A stretch of 7,678 nt of DNA. It comes from Clostridia bacterium (lineage in GTDB: Bacteria > Bacillota > Clostridia > Christensenellales > Maliibacteriaceae). The position numbers and the translations under genes are program-made. Location: assembly GCA_017935825.1 (NCBI GenBank), contig JAGBGW010000016.1, forward strand, positions 1 to 7,678, in the 5' to 3' direction. The notes under the pieces were generated by a model. The model worked only from the letters and a program-made list of their open reading frames with translations, did no database searches and was not told where the DNA came from. Position 1 is the first letter of the stretch. Each line of letters starts with the position of its first letter. Positions 1 to 5,128 of this stretch are shown here, piece by piece.

Positions 1-735
1 CTTGATTCCGGGCACGCAGCCTTCTGCCACGGCATTTTTGAATACCGCACCGTCGGGACCGCAGGTGACGAACACCAGCTTCACGGGGAAGTTTTCAAGG
101 ATGTACTTTGCACCCTCTTCGGGTCCGATATCAAAGAGGAATTCCACTTCCTCGTCAGAGATCTTCACCACATCTGCCTGACCAAGGCCCCAGATCAGCT
201 GACGCTTGGCTTCTTCCAGATCGTTCCACAGGGGTTTGCGCAGGTTGGGATCGTAGGTGATAAGTTTCCCCTTTTCCTTTGCATAGGCGATCGCCTGATA
301 GGTTGCGCCGCGTGCAGGTTCATCTGTCAGCGACAGGGAACCAAAGTGGAACACTTTCGTCTCATCGATCAGGGAAAGATCCAGTTCTTCAAAATTGATG
401 CAGGTGTCTGCACCGGGCTTTCTGCCGAATGCAAATTCACGGTCGCCGTGCTCGTCAAAGGTGACAAATGCAAGGGTGGTGAAAACGTCATCTGCCATGA
501 TGACGCCGCGGGTCTCCACGCCAGCCTGATCCAGTGTGCCCTTCAAAAGCTTGCCGAAGGTGTCATTGCCCACTTTACCAAGCATAGCGACCTTTGCGCC
601 GCGCTTGGCAAGTGCTGCCAAAAAGTTTGCAGGTGCGCCGCCGGGATGGGCCGCCATGGTGGGATAACCCTGCTCGTCCGTGCTCTGGCAGGCAAAATCC
701 ACGATCATTTCACCCAATGCTACAACATCAATCAT
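1..735 (-). CDS. PfkB-family carbohydrate kinase, probable fructokinase (3' end outside window)
   Basis: Likely a cytoplasmic ATP-dependent sugar kinase, most like fructokinase (fructose to fructose 6-phosphate). The frame stays open for 245 codons to the window edge, starting MIDVVALGEMIVDF. It shows the ribokinase/PfkB N-terminal pattern: an LGEMIVD first strand (residues 7-13), a GGAPANF sugar-binding motif (32-38), AMLGKVGNDTFG (about 50-61), a lid region, and VFVTCGPDGAVF (about 224-235), which in this family comes shortly before the catalytic GAGD motif. That motif and the C-terminus lie outside the window; full proteins are about 310-320 residues, so roughly three quarters is present. 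The ATG at 735 is preceded by AGGAGG (745-750) with a 9-nt spacer. It has its own promoter and no visible operon partner here. The exact sugar cannot be told from the sequence; other PfkB sugar kinases remain possible. Confidence 0.9.
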   Translation of the reverse strand, partial: MIDVVALGEMIVDFACQSTDEQGYPTMAAHPGGAPANFLAALAKRGAKVAMLGKVGNDTFGKLLKGTLDQAGVETRGVIMADDVFTTLAFVTFDEHGDREFAFGRKPGADTCINFEELDLSLIDETKVFHFGSLSLTDEPARGATYQAIAYAKEKGKLITYDPNLRKPLWNDLEEAKRQLIWGLGQADVVKISDEEVEFLFDIGPEEGAKYILENFPVKLVFVTCGPDGAVFKNAVAEGCVPGIK

Positions 736-782
736 AAAATAAGTCCTCCTATTAAACTGTATACCAAGTTCTAATTGTCTAT

Positions 783-811
783 ATTATGCAATCTAACTGC
801 AGTTTTGTCCA
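783..811 (-). promoter_or_regulatory. Sigma-70-type promoter of the PfkB kinase gene
   Basis: On the minus strand a TGGACA -35 (811-806) and a CATAAT -10 (788-783) are separated by 17 nt, each one mismatch from consensus. The predicted start is near 776, leaving a leader of about 40 nt before the ATG at 735. It lies just downstream of the terminator of the rubredoxin operon, so the kinase gene appears to be independently transcribed. Found by eye, not tested. Confidence 0.5.
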
Positions 812-822
812 TGCTTTTCCAT

Positions 823-863
823 AAAAAAAGGAAAGTCGGGAGGGGTATCCGACTTTCCTTTTT
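823..863 (-). terminator. Rho-independent terminator of the desulfoferrodoxin-rubredoxin operon
   Basis: A 15-bp stem pairs 825-839 with 849-863 around a 9-nt loop (840-848). On the minus strand it ends in a run of seven T (complement of 823-829). It starts 11 nt past the rubredoxin stop codon. The hairpin is symmetric enough to work both ways, but no plus-strand gene ends here, so its natural role is to end the minus-strand operon ahead of the kinase promoter. Confidence 0.85.
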
Positions 864-873
864 CAGTTAAGAC

Positions 874-1029
874 TCAGTTTTCAGAAAAGAGGGTTTTATC
901 TACACTGCACAGGGGGCAGGTGAAGTCTTCGGGAACATCCTCCCATTTGGTACCGGGCGCGATCCCACCTTCGGGATAGCCGACTTCCTCGTCATATTCC
1001 CAGCCGCATACGTCACATACATACTTCAT
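874..1029 (-). CDS. Rubredoxin
   Basis: Small cytoplasmic one-iron electron carrier of 51 residues, within the usual 50-55 range. It starts MKYVCDVCGWEYDEEVGYPE. The four iron ligands are Cys5 and Cys8 (CDVCGW) and Cys38 and Cys41 (CPLC); the family aromatic positions are present (Trp10, Tyr12, Trp29) along with GIAPGTKWEDVP (22-33). Oddly, the residue after Cys41 is Ser where rubredoxins normally have Gly (CPxCG). The ATG at 1029 follows GGAGGA (complement of 1037-1042) by 7 nt. It lies 30 nt downstream of desulfoferrodoxin, so the two are almost surely co-transcribed. Known biology: rubredoxin passes electrons to superoxide reductase, which suits this pairing. Confidence 0.93.
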   Translation of the reverse strand: MKYVCDVCGWEYDEEVGYPEGGIAPGTKWEDVPEDFTCPLCSVDKTLFSEN

Positions 1030-1059
1030 ATTCTGATCCTCCGATTCAAGGTAATCTTT

Positions 1060-1443
1060 TTAGTTCAGTTCGGTCTTCCAAAGGCCGTGCAGGTTGCACC
1101 AGGCGTATACTGCCACAGGCTTTTCATCTGCCAGCAGGAACTCTGCCTTGGGTGCGCCGTCCACTGCCAGATACTTTCTGTACACACCGCGATCGGTCTG
1201 CAGTGCCACCCAGCCAATGTTGTGTTCTGCGCCCATGGGATGATCCACGCTGCCCACATTGACGACCACTTTATTGTCTTCCACGTTCACCACGGGGGTG
1301 TGCTTTTCGCCGCTTGCCTCTACGGTATTAGGAACCAGTTCCTTCATCGTCTCGCCGCAGCAGACGGGCTTGACGCCTCTGTCTTCCACCATCTCTACCA
1401 GGTTACCGCAGTGTTCGCATACATAGAATTTCACGTTTTTCAT
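1060..1443 (-). CDS. dfx: Desulfoferrodoxin (two-iron superoxide reductase)
   Basis: Reduces superoxide to hydrogen peroxide in the cytoplasm of anaerobes without making oxygen. The 127-residue length is typical for the two-iron class. The N-terminal desulforedoxin domain has the complete rubredoxin-like Fe site Cys9, Cys12, Cys28, Cys29 (CEHC and VCCGE). The catalytic domain has the expected His4Cys1 set: His48 in EKHTP, His68 in DHPM, His74 in EHNIGW, and Cys116 and His119 in AWCNLHGLW. The neighbouring Glu46 and Lys47 of the EKH motif, known in this family to assist catalysis, are also present. The ATG at 1443 follows GGAGGA by 8 nt; an out-of-frame ATG sits between the two but opens no useful frame. 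First gene of an operon with rubredoxin, its likely electron donor. A Crp-like dyad upstream suggests stress or redox control, which is inference. Confidence 0.97.
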   Translation of the reverse strand: MKNVKFYVCEHCGNLVEMVEDRGVKPVCCGETMKELVPNTVEASGEKHTPVVNVEDNKVVVNVGSVDHPMGAEHNIGWVALQTDRGVYRKYLAVDGAPKAEFLLADEKPVAVYAWCNLHGLWKTELN

Positions 1444-1507
1444 ATTTCATATCCTCCAAATTGTTGGTGTTGTTTTGATTTATCTAGTAGATTTTCTCTA
1501 CGATGTT

Positions 1508-1549
1508 AGTATATTCTAATTCGCATTTTTTATCTGTGATAAAGTCACA
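1508..1549 (-). promoter_or_regulatory. Candidate desulfoferrodoxin promoter with Crp/Fnr-like operator
   Basis: A dyad TGTGA-TAAAG-TCACA occupies 1535-1549 (5-nt spacer, perfect 5-bp arms). On the minus strand a TATACT -10 lies at 1513-1508, predicting a start near 1501. The dyad centre (1542) is then near -41, the usual place for a class II Crp/Fnr activator. The position where a -35 would lie (CAGATA) is poor, as expected for an activator-dependent promoter. A second possible -10, TAGAAT (1518-1513), overlaps. The 5-nt spacer is unusual (Crp sites have 6, Fnr sites 4), so the operator call is tentative. Confidence 0.35.
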
Positions 1550-1550
1550 T

Positions 1551-1584
1551 AAAAACAGCCAAATCAAAAAAATTTGATTTGGCT
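1551..1584 (-). terminator. Rho-independent terminator of the Crp/Fnr regulator gene
   Basis: A perfect 12-bp stem (1557-1568 with 1573-1584) has a 4-nt loop and is followed on the minus strand by TTTTT (complement of 1551-1555). It starts 13 nt past the regulator stop codon. The stem is AT-rich, but its length and T-run make a clear terminator. It insulates the desulfoferrodoxin promoter, which begins only a few bases further on. Confidence 0.85.
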
Positions 1585-1597
1585 CATTGTTCTCGCA

Positions 1598-2257
1598 TTA
1601 CAGCAATTCAAAACGGTTGCGTGCAAAGCGAATGATCCCTGCATCACGCAGCTTGCAAAGCTCATTTGACATGGCGCTTCGGTCAACGGAGAGGAAATCC
1701 GCCAGCTGCTGTCGGTTAAAGGGAATTTCAAACGCAGCACTCCCCTGCCGCTTTGCTTCTTCCGAAAGATAGGAAAGCAGCTTTTCCTTCGTGGAGCGCT
1801 GTGACATATGCCCAAGTTTCTGCACCAAGGCTTTGTTTTTCTCGCAAATGGCAAAGAACATATTCTGCACCACCAATGCATGAAATACGCAGGCGGAAGA
1901 ACAGGTGGTGATCACACGCCGCACGTCAAAGAAAATCGCCGCACAATTGTCCGTCGCCACCACGTCGTTGAGCAGCGGACCGCTTTCGGGCGCAGCGTAG
2001 GCTTCACCGAACATATCCCCTGCCTCCAGATGCCCCAATATGCTTCTGCTGCCCCAATAATCATCCTTTTGGATATGTGCACTGCCCTCCACCATGATGA
2101 CGATATCATCGAGCGTATCGCCCTGACGCAGGATGTATTCTCCCTTCTGATAGGTGCAAAGCCGCGCATCAAGGCAGTGGAGCATGGCTTCCACCTGACA
2201 TGCCTCCACACCCCGAAACAACTGTGTCCTTGCCAGAATCGGCACATATTTTTTCAT
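1598..2257 (-). CDS. Crp/Fnr-family transcriptional regulator
   Basis: Predicted 219-residue dimeric DNA-binding regulator. The N-terminal cyclic-nucleotide-binding-like beta-roll spans about 10-115, with YQKGEYILRQGD (36-47), a MVEGSAHI turn (55-62) and GDMFGE (80-85). A dimerisation helix follows (about 120-160), then a Crp-type winged helix (about 176-219) with RQQLADFLSVDRSAMSNEL as helix-turn-helix. The cAMP-contacting RS motif of true Crp is not evident, so the effector is probably not cAMP. Nine cysteines are present (20, 28, 34, 105, 119, 123, 138, 201 and none in an Fnr-like N-terminal cluster counts as eight plus any missed by eye), so redox or metal sensing is possible but unproven. 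I chose ATG 2257 because AAAGGA (2267-2272) is 9 nt upstream; ATG 2266 is in frame, adds three residues, but touches that site. Divergent from the ferredoxin-protein gene and likely its regulator. Families of this kind near redox genes include HcpR-like nitrosative-stress regulators; subfamily unassigned. Confidence 0.9.
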   Translation of the reverse strand: MKKYVPILARTQLFRGVEACQVEAMLHCLDARLCTYQKGEYILRQGDTLDDIVIMVEGSAHIQKDDYWGSRSILGHLEAGDMFGEAYAAPESGPLLNDVVATDNCAAIFFDVRRVITTCSSACVFHALVVQNMFFAICEKNKALVQKLGHMSQRSTKEKLLSYLSEEAKRQGSAAFEIPFNRQQLADFLSVDRSAMSNELCKLRDAGIIRFARNRFELL

Positions 2258-2271
2258 AAAAACCATTCCTT

Positions 2272-2287
2272 TGTTGTAAAAACAACA
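2272..2287. promoter_or_regulatory. Palindromic operator, probable Crp/Fnr binding site
   Basis: Perfect inverted repeat TGTTGT-AAAA-ACAACA, with 6-bp arms and a 4-nt spacer, in the divergent gap between the regulator and the ferredoxin-protein gene. Fnr-type sites have the same geometry (5-bp arms, 4-nt spacer). Its centre, 2279.5, is at -41.5 for the predicted plus-strand start and at about +9 to +24 for the minus-strand start, where it abuts the regulator's ribosome binding site. Binding by the adjacent regulator is inferred. Confidence 0.6.
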
Positions 2288-2301
2288 GATTTATTGAAAG
2301 C

Positions 2302-2330
2302 ATTGTACTATACTTACACCATGAAGTCAA
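2302..2330 (-). promoter_or_regulatory. Sigma-70-type promoter of the Crp/Fnr gene
   Basis: On the minus strand TTGACT (2330-2325) and TACAAT (2307-2302) are separated by exactly 17 nt, each one mismatch from consensus. The predicted start is near 2295, about 38 nt before the ATG at 2257. It looks strong without an activator, and the palindrome at 2272-2287 lies just downstream, which favours autorepression. Confidence 0.6.
2309..2314 (+). promoter_or_regulatory. -10 element of the ferredoxin-protein gene, no -35 element
   Basis: TATACT on the plus strand predicts a start near 2321, giving a leader of about 44 nt. The -35 position (about 2286-2291, CAGATT) does not resemble TTGACA. This defect, with a palindrome centred at -41.5, is the standard layout of a class II activator-dependent promoter. 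The gene itself starts at ATG 2365 behind AAGGAG (2351-2356), 8 nt away. Confidence 0.45.
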
Positions 2331-2364
2331 AAACAACCTGTTCCAACATAAAGGAGAATGTACC

Positions 2365-3054
2365 ATGATCCGCAAAATTATCAAAATTGACGAAGAAAAA
2401 TGCAACGGCTGCGGCGCATGTGCTGCGGCCTGCCACGAAGGCGCCATTGAGATGATTGACGGCAAGGCAAAGCTGACCCGTGAGGATTACTGCGACGGTC
2501 TGGGCGACTGCCTGCCCGCCTGCCCTATGGATGCCATCCGCTTTGAAGAGCGAGAAGCACCTGCCTACGACCACGAAGCTGTGATGGCAGCAAAGGCAAA
2601 GAAGGAAGCGCCCCTGCCCTGCGGCTGCCCCGGCACCCAGTCCCGTGCGATCAAGCGCGAAGCTGCCGCCGCACCTGCTGCACCTTGTGCAGGACACCTT
2701 GCACAGTGGCCCGTGCAGATCAAACTTGCTCCCGTCAGCGCACCTTACTTTGACGGTGCAAACCTTTTGGTCGCCGCAGACTGCACCGCATACGCCTACG
2801 GCAACTTTCATCAGGAATTCATGCGTAACCGCATCACCCTCATCGGCTGCCCCAAGCTGGATATGGTGGATTACACTGAAAAACTGACGGCGATCATTGC
2901 CAACAACGATATCAAGTCCGTCACCGTGACACGCATGCAGGTACCTTGCTGCGGCGGCATCGAAAACGCCGTCAAACGCGCACTGCAGGCAAGCGGTAAG
3001 TTCATCCCCTGGCAAATCGTCACCATCTCTACGGACGGAAGAATTTTGGACTAA
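2365..3054 (+). CDS. 4Fe-4S ferredoxin-domain protein with CGCPG and CCGG motifs
   Basis: A 229-residue cytoplasmic iron-sulphur protein of a type common in anaerobic Firmicutes; its reaction is not established to my knowledge. The N-terminal two-cluster ferredoxin domain (about 1-65) has a complete first motif, Cys13-x2-Cys16-x2-Cys19-x3-Cys23, though His replaces the usual Pro after Cys23. The second motif, CDGLGDCLPACP, has only Cys43, Cys49 and Cys53: the second cysteine is absent. A linker with PCGCPG (85-90) follows, then a conserved C-terminal domain (about 112-229) containing QWPVQIKL, AADCTAYAYGNFH, IGCPKLD (160-166) and PCCGGIENAVKRAL (194-207). Extra cysteines at 86, 88, 108, 140, 162, 195 and 196 could bind another cluster or metal. 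Divergent from a Crp/Fnr gene and probably activated by it. It may carry electrons or assemble or sense a cluster; this is inference. Confidence 0.85.
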   Translation: MIRKIIKIDEEKCNGCGACAAACHEGAIEMIDGKAKLTREDYCDGLGDCLPACPMDAIRFEEREAPAYDHEAVMAAKAKKEAPLPCGCPGTQSRAIKREAAAAPAAPCAGHLAQWPVQIKLAPVSAPYFDGANLLVAADCTAYAYGNFHQEFMRNRITLIGCPKLDMVDYTEKLTAIIANNDIKSVTVTRMQVPCCGGIENAVKRALQASGKFIPWQIVTISTDGRILD

Positions 3055-3064
3055 AACAAAAAAG

Positions 3065-3096
3065 AGTCGGATGCAATGCATCCGACTTTCTTTTTT
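3065..3096. terminator. Bidirectional terminator between convergent ferredoxin-protein and isomerase-like genes
   Basis: A perfect 10-bp stem (3065-3074 with 3078-3087) has a 3-nt loop, extended by A/T pairs on both sides, and a plus-strand T-rich tail (3088-3096). It starts 11 nt past the ferredoxin-protein stop. The tail overlaps the stop codon of the convergent gene (3095-3097), and the A-run on the other side gives a minus-strand T-run, so one hairpin serves both genes. Its GTCGG/CCGAC core also occurs in the terminator at 823-863. Confidence 0.88.
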
Positions 3097-4432
3097 ATTC
3101 GATAATCCTGGTTTCCCAGCCGAAGACCTTTGCGATCTGCAGAATACCTGCCTTCTGTTTGCCTGTTAGGATCATCTGGTGGTGGCTGGGCAGCTGTTCC
3201 ATCACCATTTCACCCTGTTTGTAGTGCAGAAGCGATGCATTCCGCGCATCCGTGCCGGGGAACTGGACGTATTTTTCAATCTTGCCGGGGATGATGGTAA
3301 CACAATCAAAAGACGGATTGATCTTTGCCAAGGTCATATCCCCCATCGCCATTTCGCAGTCGATCATGTAGGCCTTTTCGTCCACGATTTCCAGGACTTT
3401 GGGAACCATCTTCCACTTGGGACAGAAGGCACGGGGCGCAAAGCCTGCATAACCGCAGTGCACACCGAGGGCGTAGTTTTCAGGCTCATCCACCTCAGGG
3501 AAATCATCGATCTTTTCATGATAGATGGCCGCTTTGCCCACAAGGAAGGGATAGATATTGGTCATCATGATGGGACAATGGAGGGAATGGTACAGCACAT
3601 ACGTGCTCAGAAGGGTCAGTGTGTCGCCTTCGCAGCACCAGACGATGCCGTACTTTTCAAAGAGCATGTTCCAGATGAGGCAAGGTGTGGTCTTGGAATA
3701 CATGGATTCGTTCAAACAGTTGGCCCCGATACCGTCCACACCGCCCAGCTCGTCGATGGTTTCTTTGATAGCAAGGTAAAGCTGTGCCACCAGTACTTTG
3801 TTTTCTTGTGTGATGCCTTCGCAGGGTACATCCCAGGTCTCAAACTCCGCAAGCGCTGCCGCCTCGTCGATTCCCGCCGCGCGGGCGTTGACTTCTTTCC
3901 AGCTCTTATAAATCAGCGTTGTGCCGAAAAATTCCTCCATACGGCGGGTGCACTCGTCCTCCCACCAGTAGAAGCGCTTGAAGATATACGCCTGCATGCC
4001 CTCGCCCGGGTCGTCCTGGAACATGAGGAATTTGGAACCCTTCAGCTGTTCCTTCACTGCGATAGCGCGAAACACGGTCTTACCAAGGTCGATATTATAG
4101 GGTGAGAAGACGTTGAGCCCGTGGTCGCGCATGTAGGTGACCAGCTCCCAGTCCCACATATCCACCGTACCGAATTGGGAGGTGATGACCACCATGGGTT
4201 TGTCGTACTTCTGCAATGTTTCCATATAATGGTAGCCTGCACCGATTAGCTGAGGAAAGACGATTGCGTCGCAGGCAGGGATATCCTGTCCCACGATCAC
4301 AGTGTCCAAAAATTCCGCCACATCGCCGTAAATCTCATTCAGCTTTTCAAGCTGCACATTGTATTCGCCCAGTTCCCGCTCGTTGATCTCGGTAAAACGA
4401 AGCGGCACAACTTTTGCCTTCAAATTTGCCAT
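3095..4432 (-). CDS. L-fucose/L-arabinose isomerase-like protein
   Basis: A 445-residue cytoplasmic protein resembling the L-fucose isomerase-like superfamily, which interconverts aldoses and ketoses using a divalent metal. Visible features are an N-terminal Rossmann-like part with CDAIVFPQLIGAGYH (54-68) and VVITSQFGTVDMWDWE (81-96), a central DGIGANCLNES (233-243), CCEGD (266-270) and LGVHCGYAGF (322-331). Glu242, Glu268 or Asp270, and His325 are candidate metal ligands by analogy with the Glu/Asp/His set of fucose isomerase; I could not align to confirm. It is shorter than classical fucose isomerase (about 590) and nearer arabinose isomerase (about 500), so it is a divergent branch. The ATG at 4432 follows CGGAGG by 6 nt. 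No sugar transporter or kinase lies next to it, so the substrate is open. It is a single-gene unit with its own promoter and terminator. Confidence 0.8.
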   Translation of the reverse strand: MANLKAKVVPLRFTEINERELGEYNVQLEKLNEIYGDVAEFLDTVIVGQDIPACDAIVFPQLIGAGYHYMETLQKYDKPMVVITSQFGTVDMWDWELVTYMRDHGLNVFSPYNIDLGKTVFRAIAVKEQLKGSKFLMFQDDPGEGMQAYIFKRFYWWEDECTRRMEEFFGTTLIYKSWKEVNARAAGIDEAAALAEFETWDVPCEGITQENKVLVAQLYLAIKETIDELGGVDGIGANCLNESMYSKTTPCLIWNMLFEKYGIVWCCEGDTLTLLSTYVLYHSLHCPIMMTNIYPFLVGKAAIYHEKIDDFPEVDEPENYALGVHCGYAGFAPRAFCPKWKMVPKVLEIVDEKAYMIDCEMAMGDMTLAKINPSFDCVTIIPGKIEKYVQFPGTDARNASLLHYKQGEMVMEQLPSHHQMILTGKQKAGILQIAKVFGWETRIIE

Positions 4433-4492
4433 GGTATGCCTCCGTACAATATTTTGTTTTTAGGAAAAGTCCGTTCAAAAATCCTTAATCAT

Positions 4493-4522
4493 ATTCTACA
4501 AAACAGCTTGTGTTTTCGTCAA
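4493..4522 (-). promoter_or_regulatory. Sigma-70-type promoter of the isomerase-like gene
   Basis: On the minus strand TTGACG (4522-4517) and TAGAAT (4498-4493) are separated by 18 nt, each one mismatch from consensus. The predicted start is near 4486, giving a leader of about 54 nt. It lies back to back with the DUF1292 promoter. I see no clear operator. Confidence 0.5.
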
Positions 4523-4532
4523 GACAATTGCG

Positions 4533-4561
4533 TTGTATGAAGCACTTTCCTATGCTATAAT
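4533..4561 (+). promoter_or_regulatory. Near-consensus promoter of the DUF1292 gene, extended -10
   Basis: TTGTAT (4533-4538), a 17-nt spacer and a perfect TATAAT (4556-4561), preceded by TG at 4553-4554 as in extended -10 promoters. The predicted start is about 4568, leaving a leader of about 20 nt. One of the strongest promoter matches in the window. Confidence 0.7.
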
Positions 4562-4587
4562 TCAAAACAAAAAGGATGGAGGATACT

Positions 4588-4845
4588 ATGGAGGAGTTTG
4601 ACAGCATCATCACATTGACCGATGAAAACGGCGACGATATCGACATGGAGATCATCGGCAGCTGCGAATACAAGGGCGCAGAATACTTTGCGCTGATCCC
4701 TGCAAATGTGGATGAAGCGGAGGAATACGTCCTGCTCAAACTTGTCATCGAGGACGGCGAGGAGTGCCTCGTTTCCATCGAAGACGATAAGGAATTCTAC
4801 GCAGTTGCGGATTTGTTTGACAAGTCCTTTGAGGAGCTTTCCTGA
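4588..4845 (+). CDS. DUF1292 family small acidic protein
   Basis: An 85-residue, strongly acidic protein (many Asp and Glu, few basic residues) starting MEEFDSIITLTDENGDD. The pattern of an ITLTDENG turn, a FALIPA-like strand in the middle (about 32-37) and a DDKEFYAVADLFDK C-terminal stretch (about 66-79) matches the DUF1292 family, which is widespread in Bacillota and has no assigned function. No membrane segment or signal peptide is visible; it should be cytoplasmic. I chose the ATG at 4588 because GGAGG (4578-4582) lies 5 nt before it; the in-frame ATG at 4576 lies inside the ribosome-binding region and has no proper site of its own. In many Clostridia DUF1292 genes sit near yqgF/alaS-type genes, but here it stands alone with its own promoter and terminator. 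Confidence 0.85.
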   Translation: MEEFDSIITLTDENGDDIDMEIIGSCEYKGAEYFALIPANVDEAEEYVLLKLVIEDGEECLVSIEDDKEFYAVADLFDKSFEELS

Positions 4846-4864
4846 AAAGTATTTCTTAAAACAC

Positions 4865-4896
4865 AAAAGCGTGCAGAATACTCTGCACGCTTTTTT
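4865..4896 (+). terminator. Rho-independent terminator after the DUF1292 gene
   Basis: A 9-bp GC-rich stem (4869-4877 with 4882-4890), extended by four A-T pairs, has a 4-nt loop (4878-4881) and a run of six T (4891-4896). It starts 20 nt past the stop codon. It also sits immediately before the TetR-like remnant, so that stretch would get little read-through transcription. Confidence 0.9.
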
Positions 4897-4897
4897 C

Positions 4898-5128
4898 GTA
4901 TTTGACGAAGAATCAGCCCTCAACCTGTACCCCTTCCCCCAGACGACAAACTACACCAATTGCCCATCAAAAGAGCTGAAACTGAAGCTGAACTACATTG
5001 CAGGCGGCAGTCTATACGCTATCCAGCAATGGCTGTCCGATCCCGAGCCCATCACGCCGCAGCAGATGACAGAACATATGCTGCAATATGCCAACACCAT
5101 TTTAAGCCCGAATCAACCACTCCGGTAA
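4898..5128 (+). pseudogene. C-terminal remnant of a probable TetR-family regulator
   Basis: An open frame of 76 codons up to TAA at 5126-5128 reads like the end of a real protein rather than random sequence. Its last 50 or so residues include LKLNYIAGGSLYAIQQWLSD and then ITPQQMTEHMLQYANTIL. This fits the final helices of TetR-type regulators, where an aromatic-x-x-G segment is followed by a xxWL stretch, a Pro-rich turn and a closing helix. The DNA-binding N-terminal half is missing: going upstream the frame runs straight into the terminator of the DUF1292 gene, and there is no start codon with a ribosome binding site. This looks like a decayed, 5'-deleted gene. The family assignment rests on pattern recognition only; a chance open frame is the alternative. 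Confidence 0.45.

Noticed and set aside
346..774. 142-codon open frame on the plus strand over the sugar kinase gene
   Set aside because: Antisense to the PfkB kinase, which is the true gene but runs off the window edge and so is easily missed; the plus frame ends inside the kinase promoter region.
1450..1480. GTTG repeats (TTGTTGGTGTTGTT) in the leader of the desulfoferrodoxin gene, reminiscent of the GTTGT half-site of the operator at 2272-2287
   Set aside because: They are direct rather than inverted and lie in a low-complexity stretch close to the ribosome binding site; too weak to call an operator.
2314..3081. 255-codon open frame on the minus strand over the ferredoxin-protein gene
   Set aside because: Mirror of a well-supported gene; it also runs through the terminator and the divergent promoter region. 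Its Cys/Ala/Gly richness reflects the GC-rich codons of the true gene.
3179..4105. 308-codon open frame on the plus strand, inside the isomerase-like gene
   Set aside because: It is antisense to a gene with clear family motifs, has no ribosome binding site, and its His/Phe/Val-rich content is what the opposite strand of a codon-biased gene gives.
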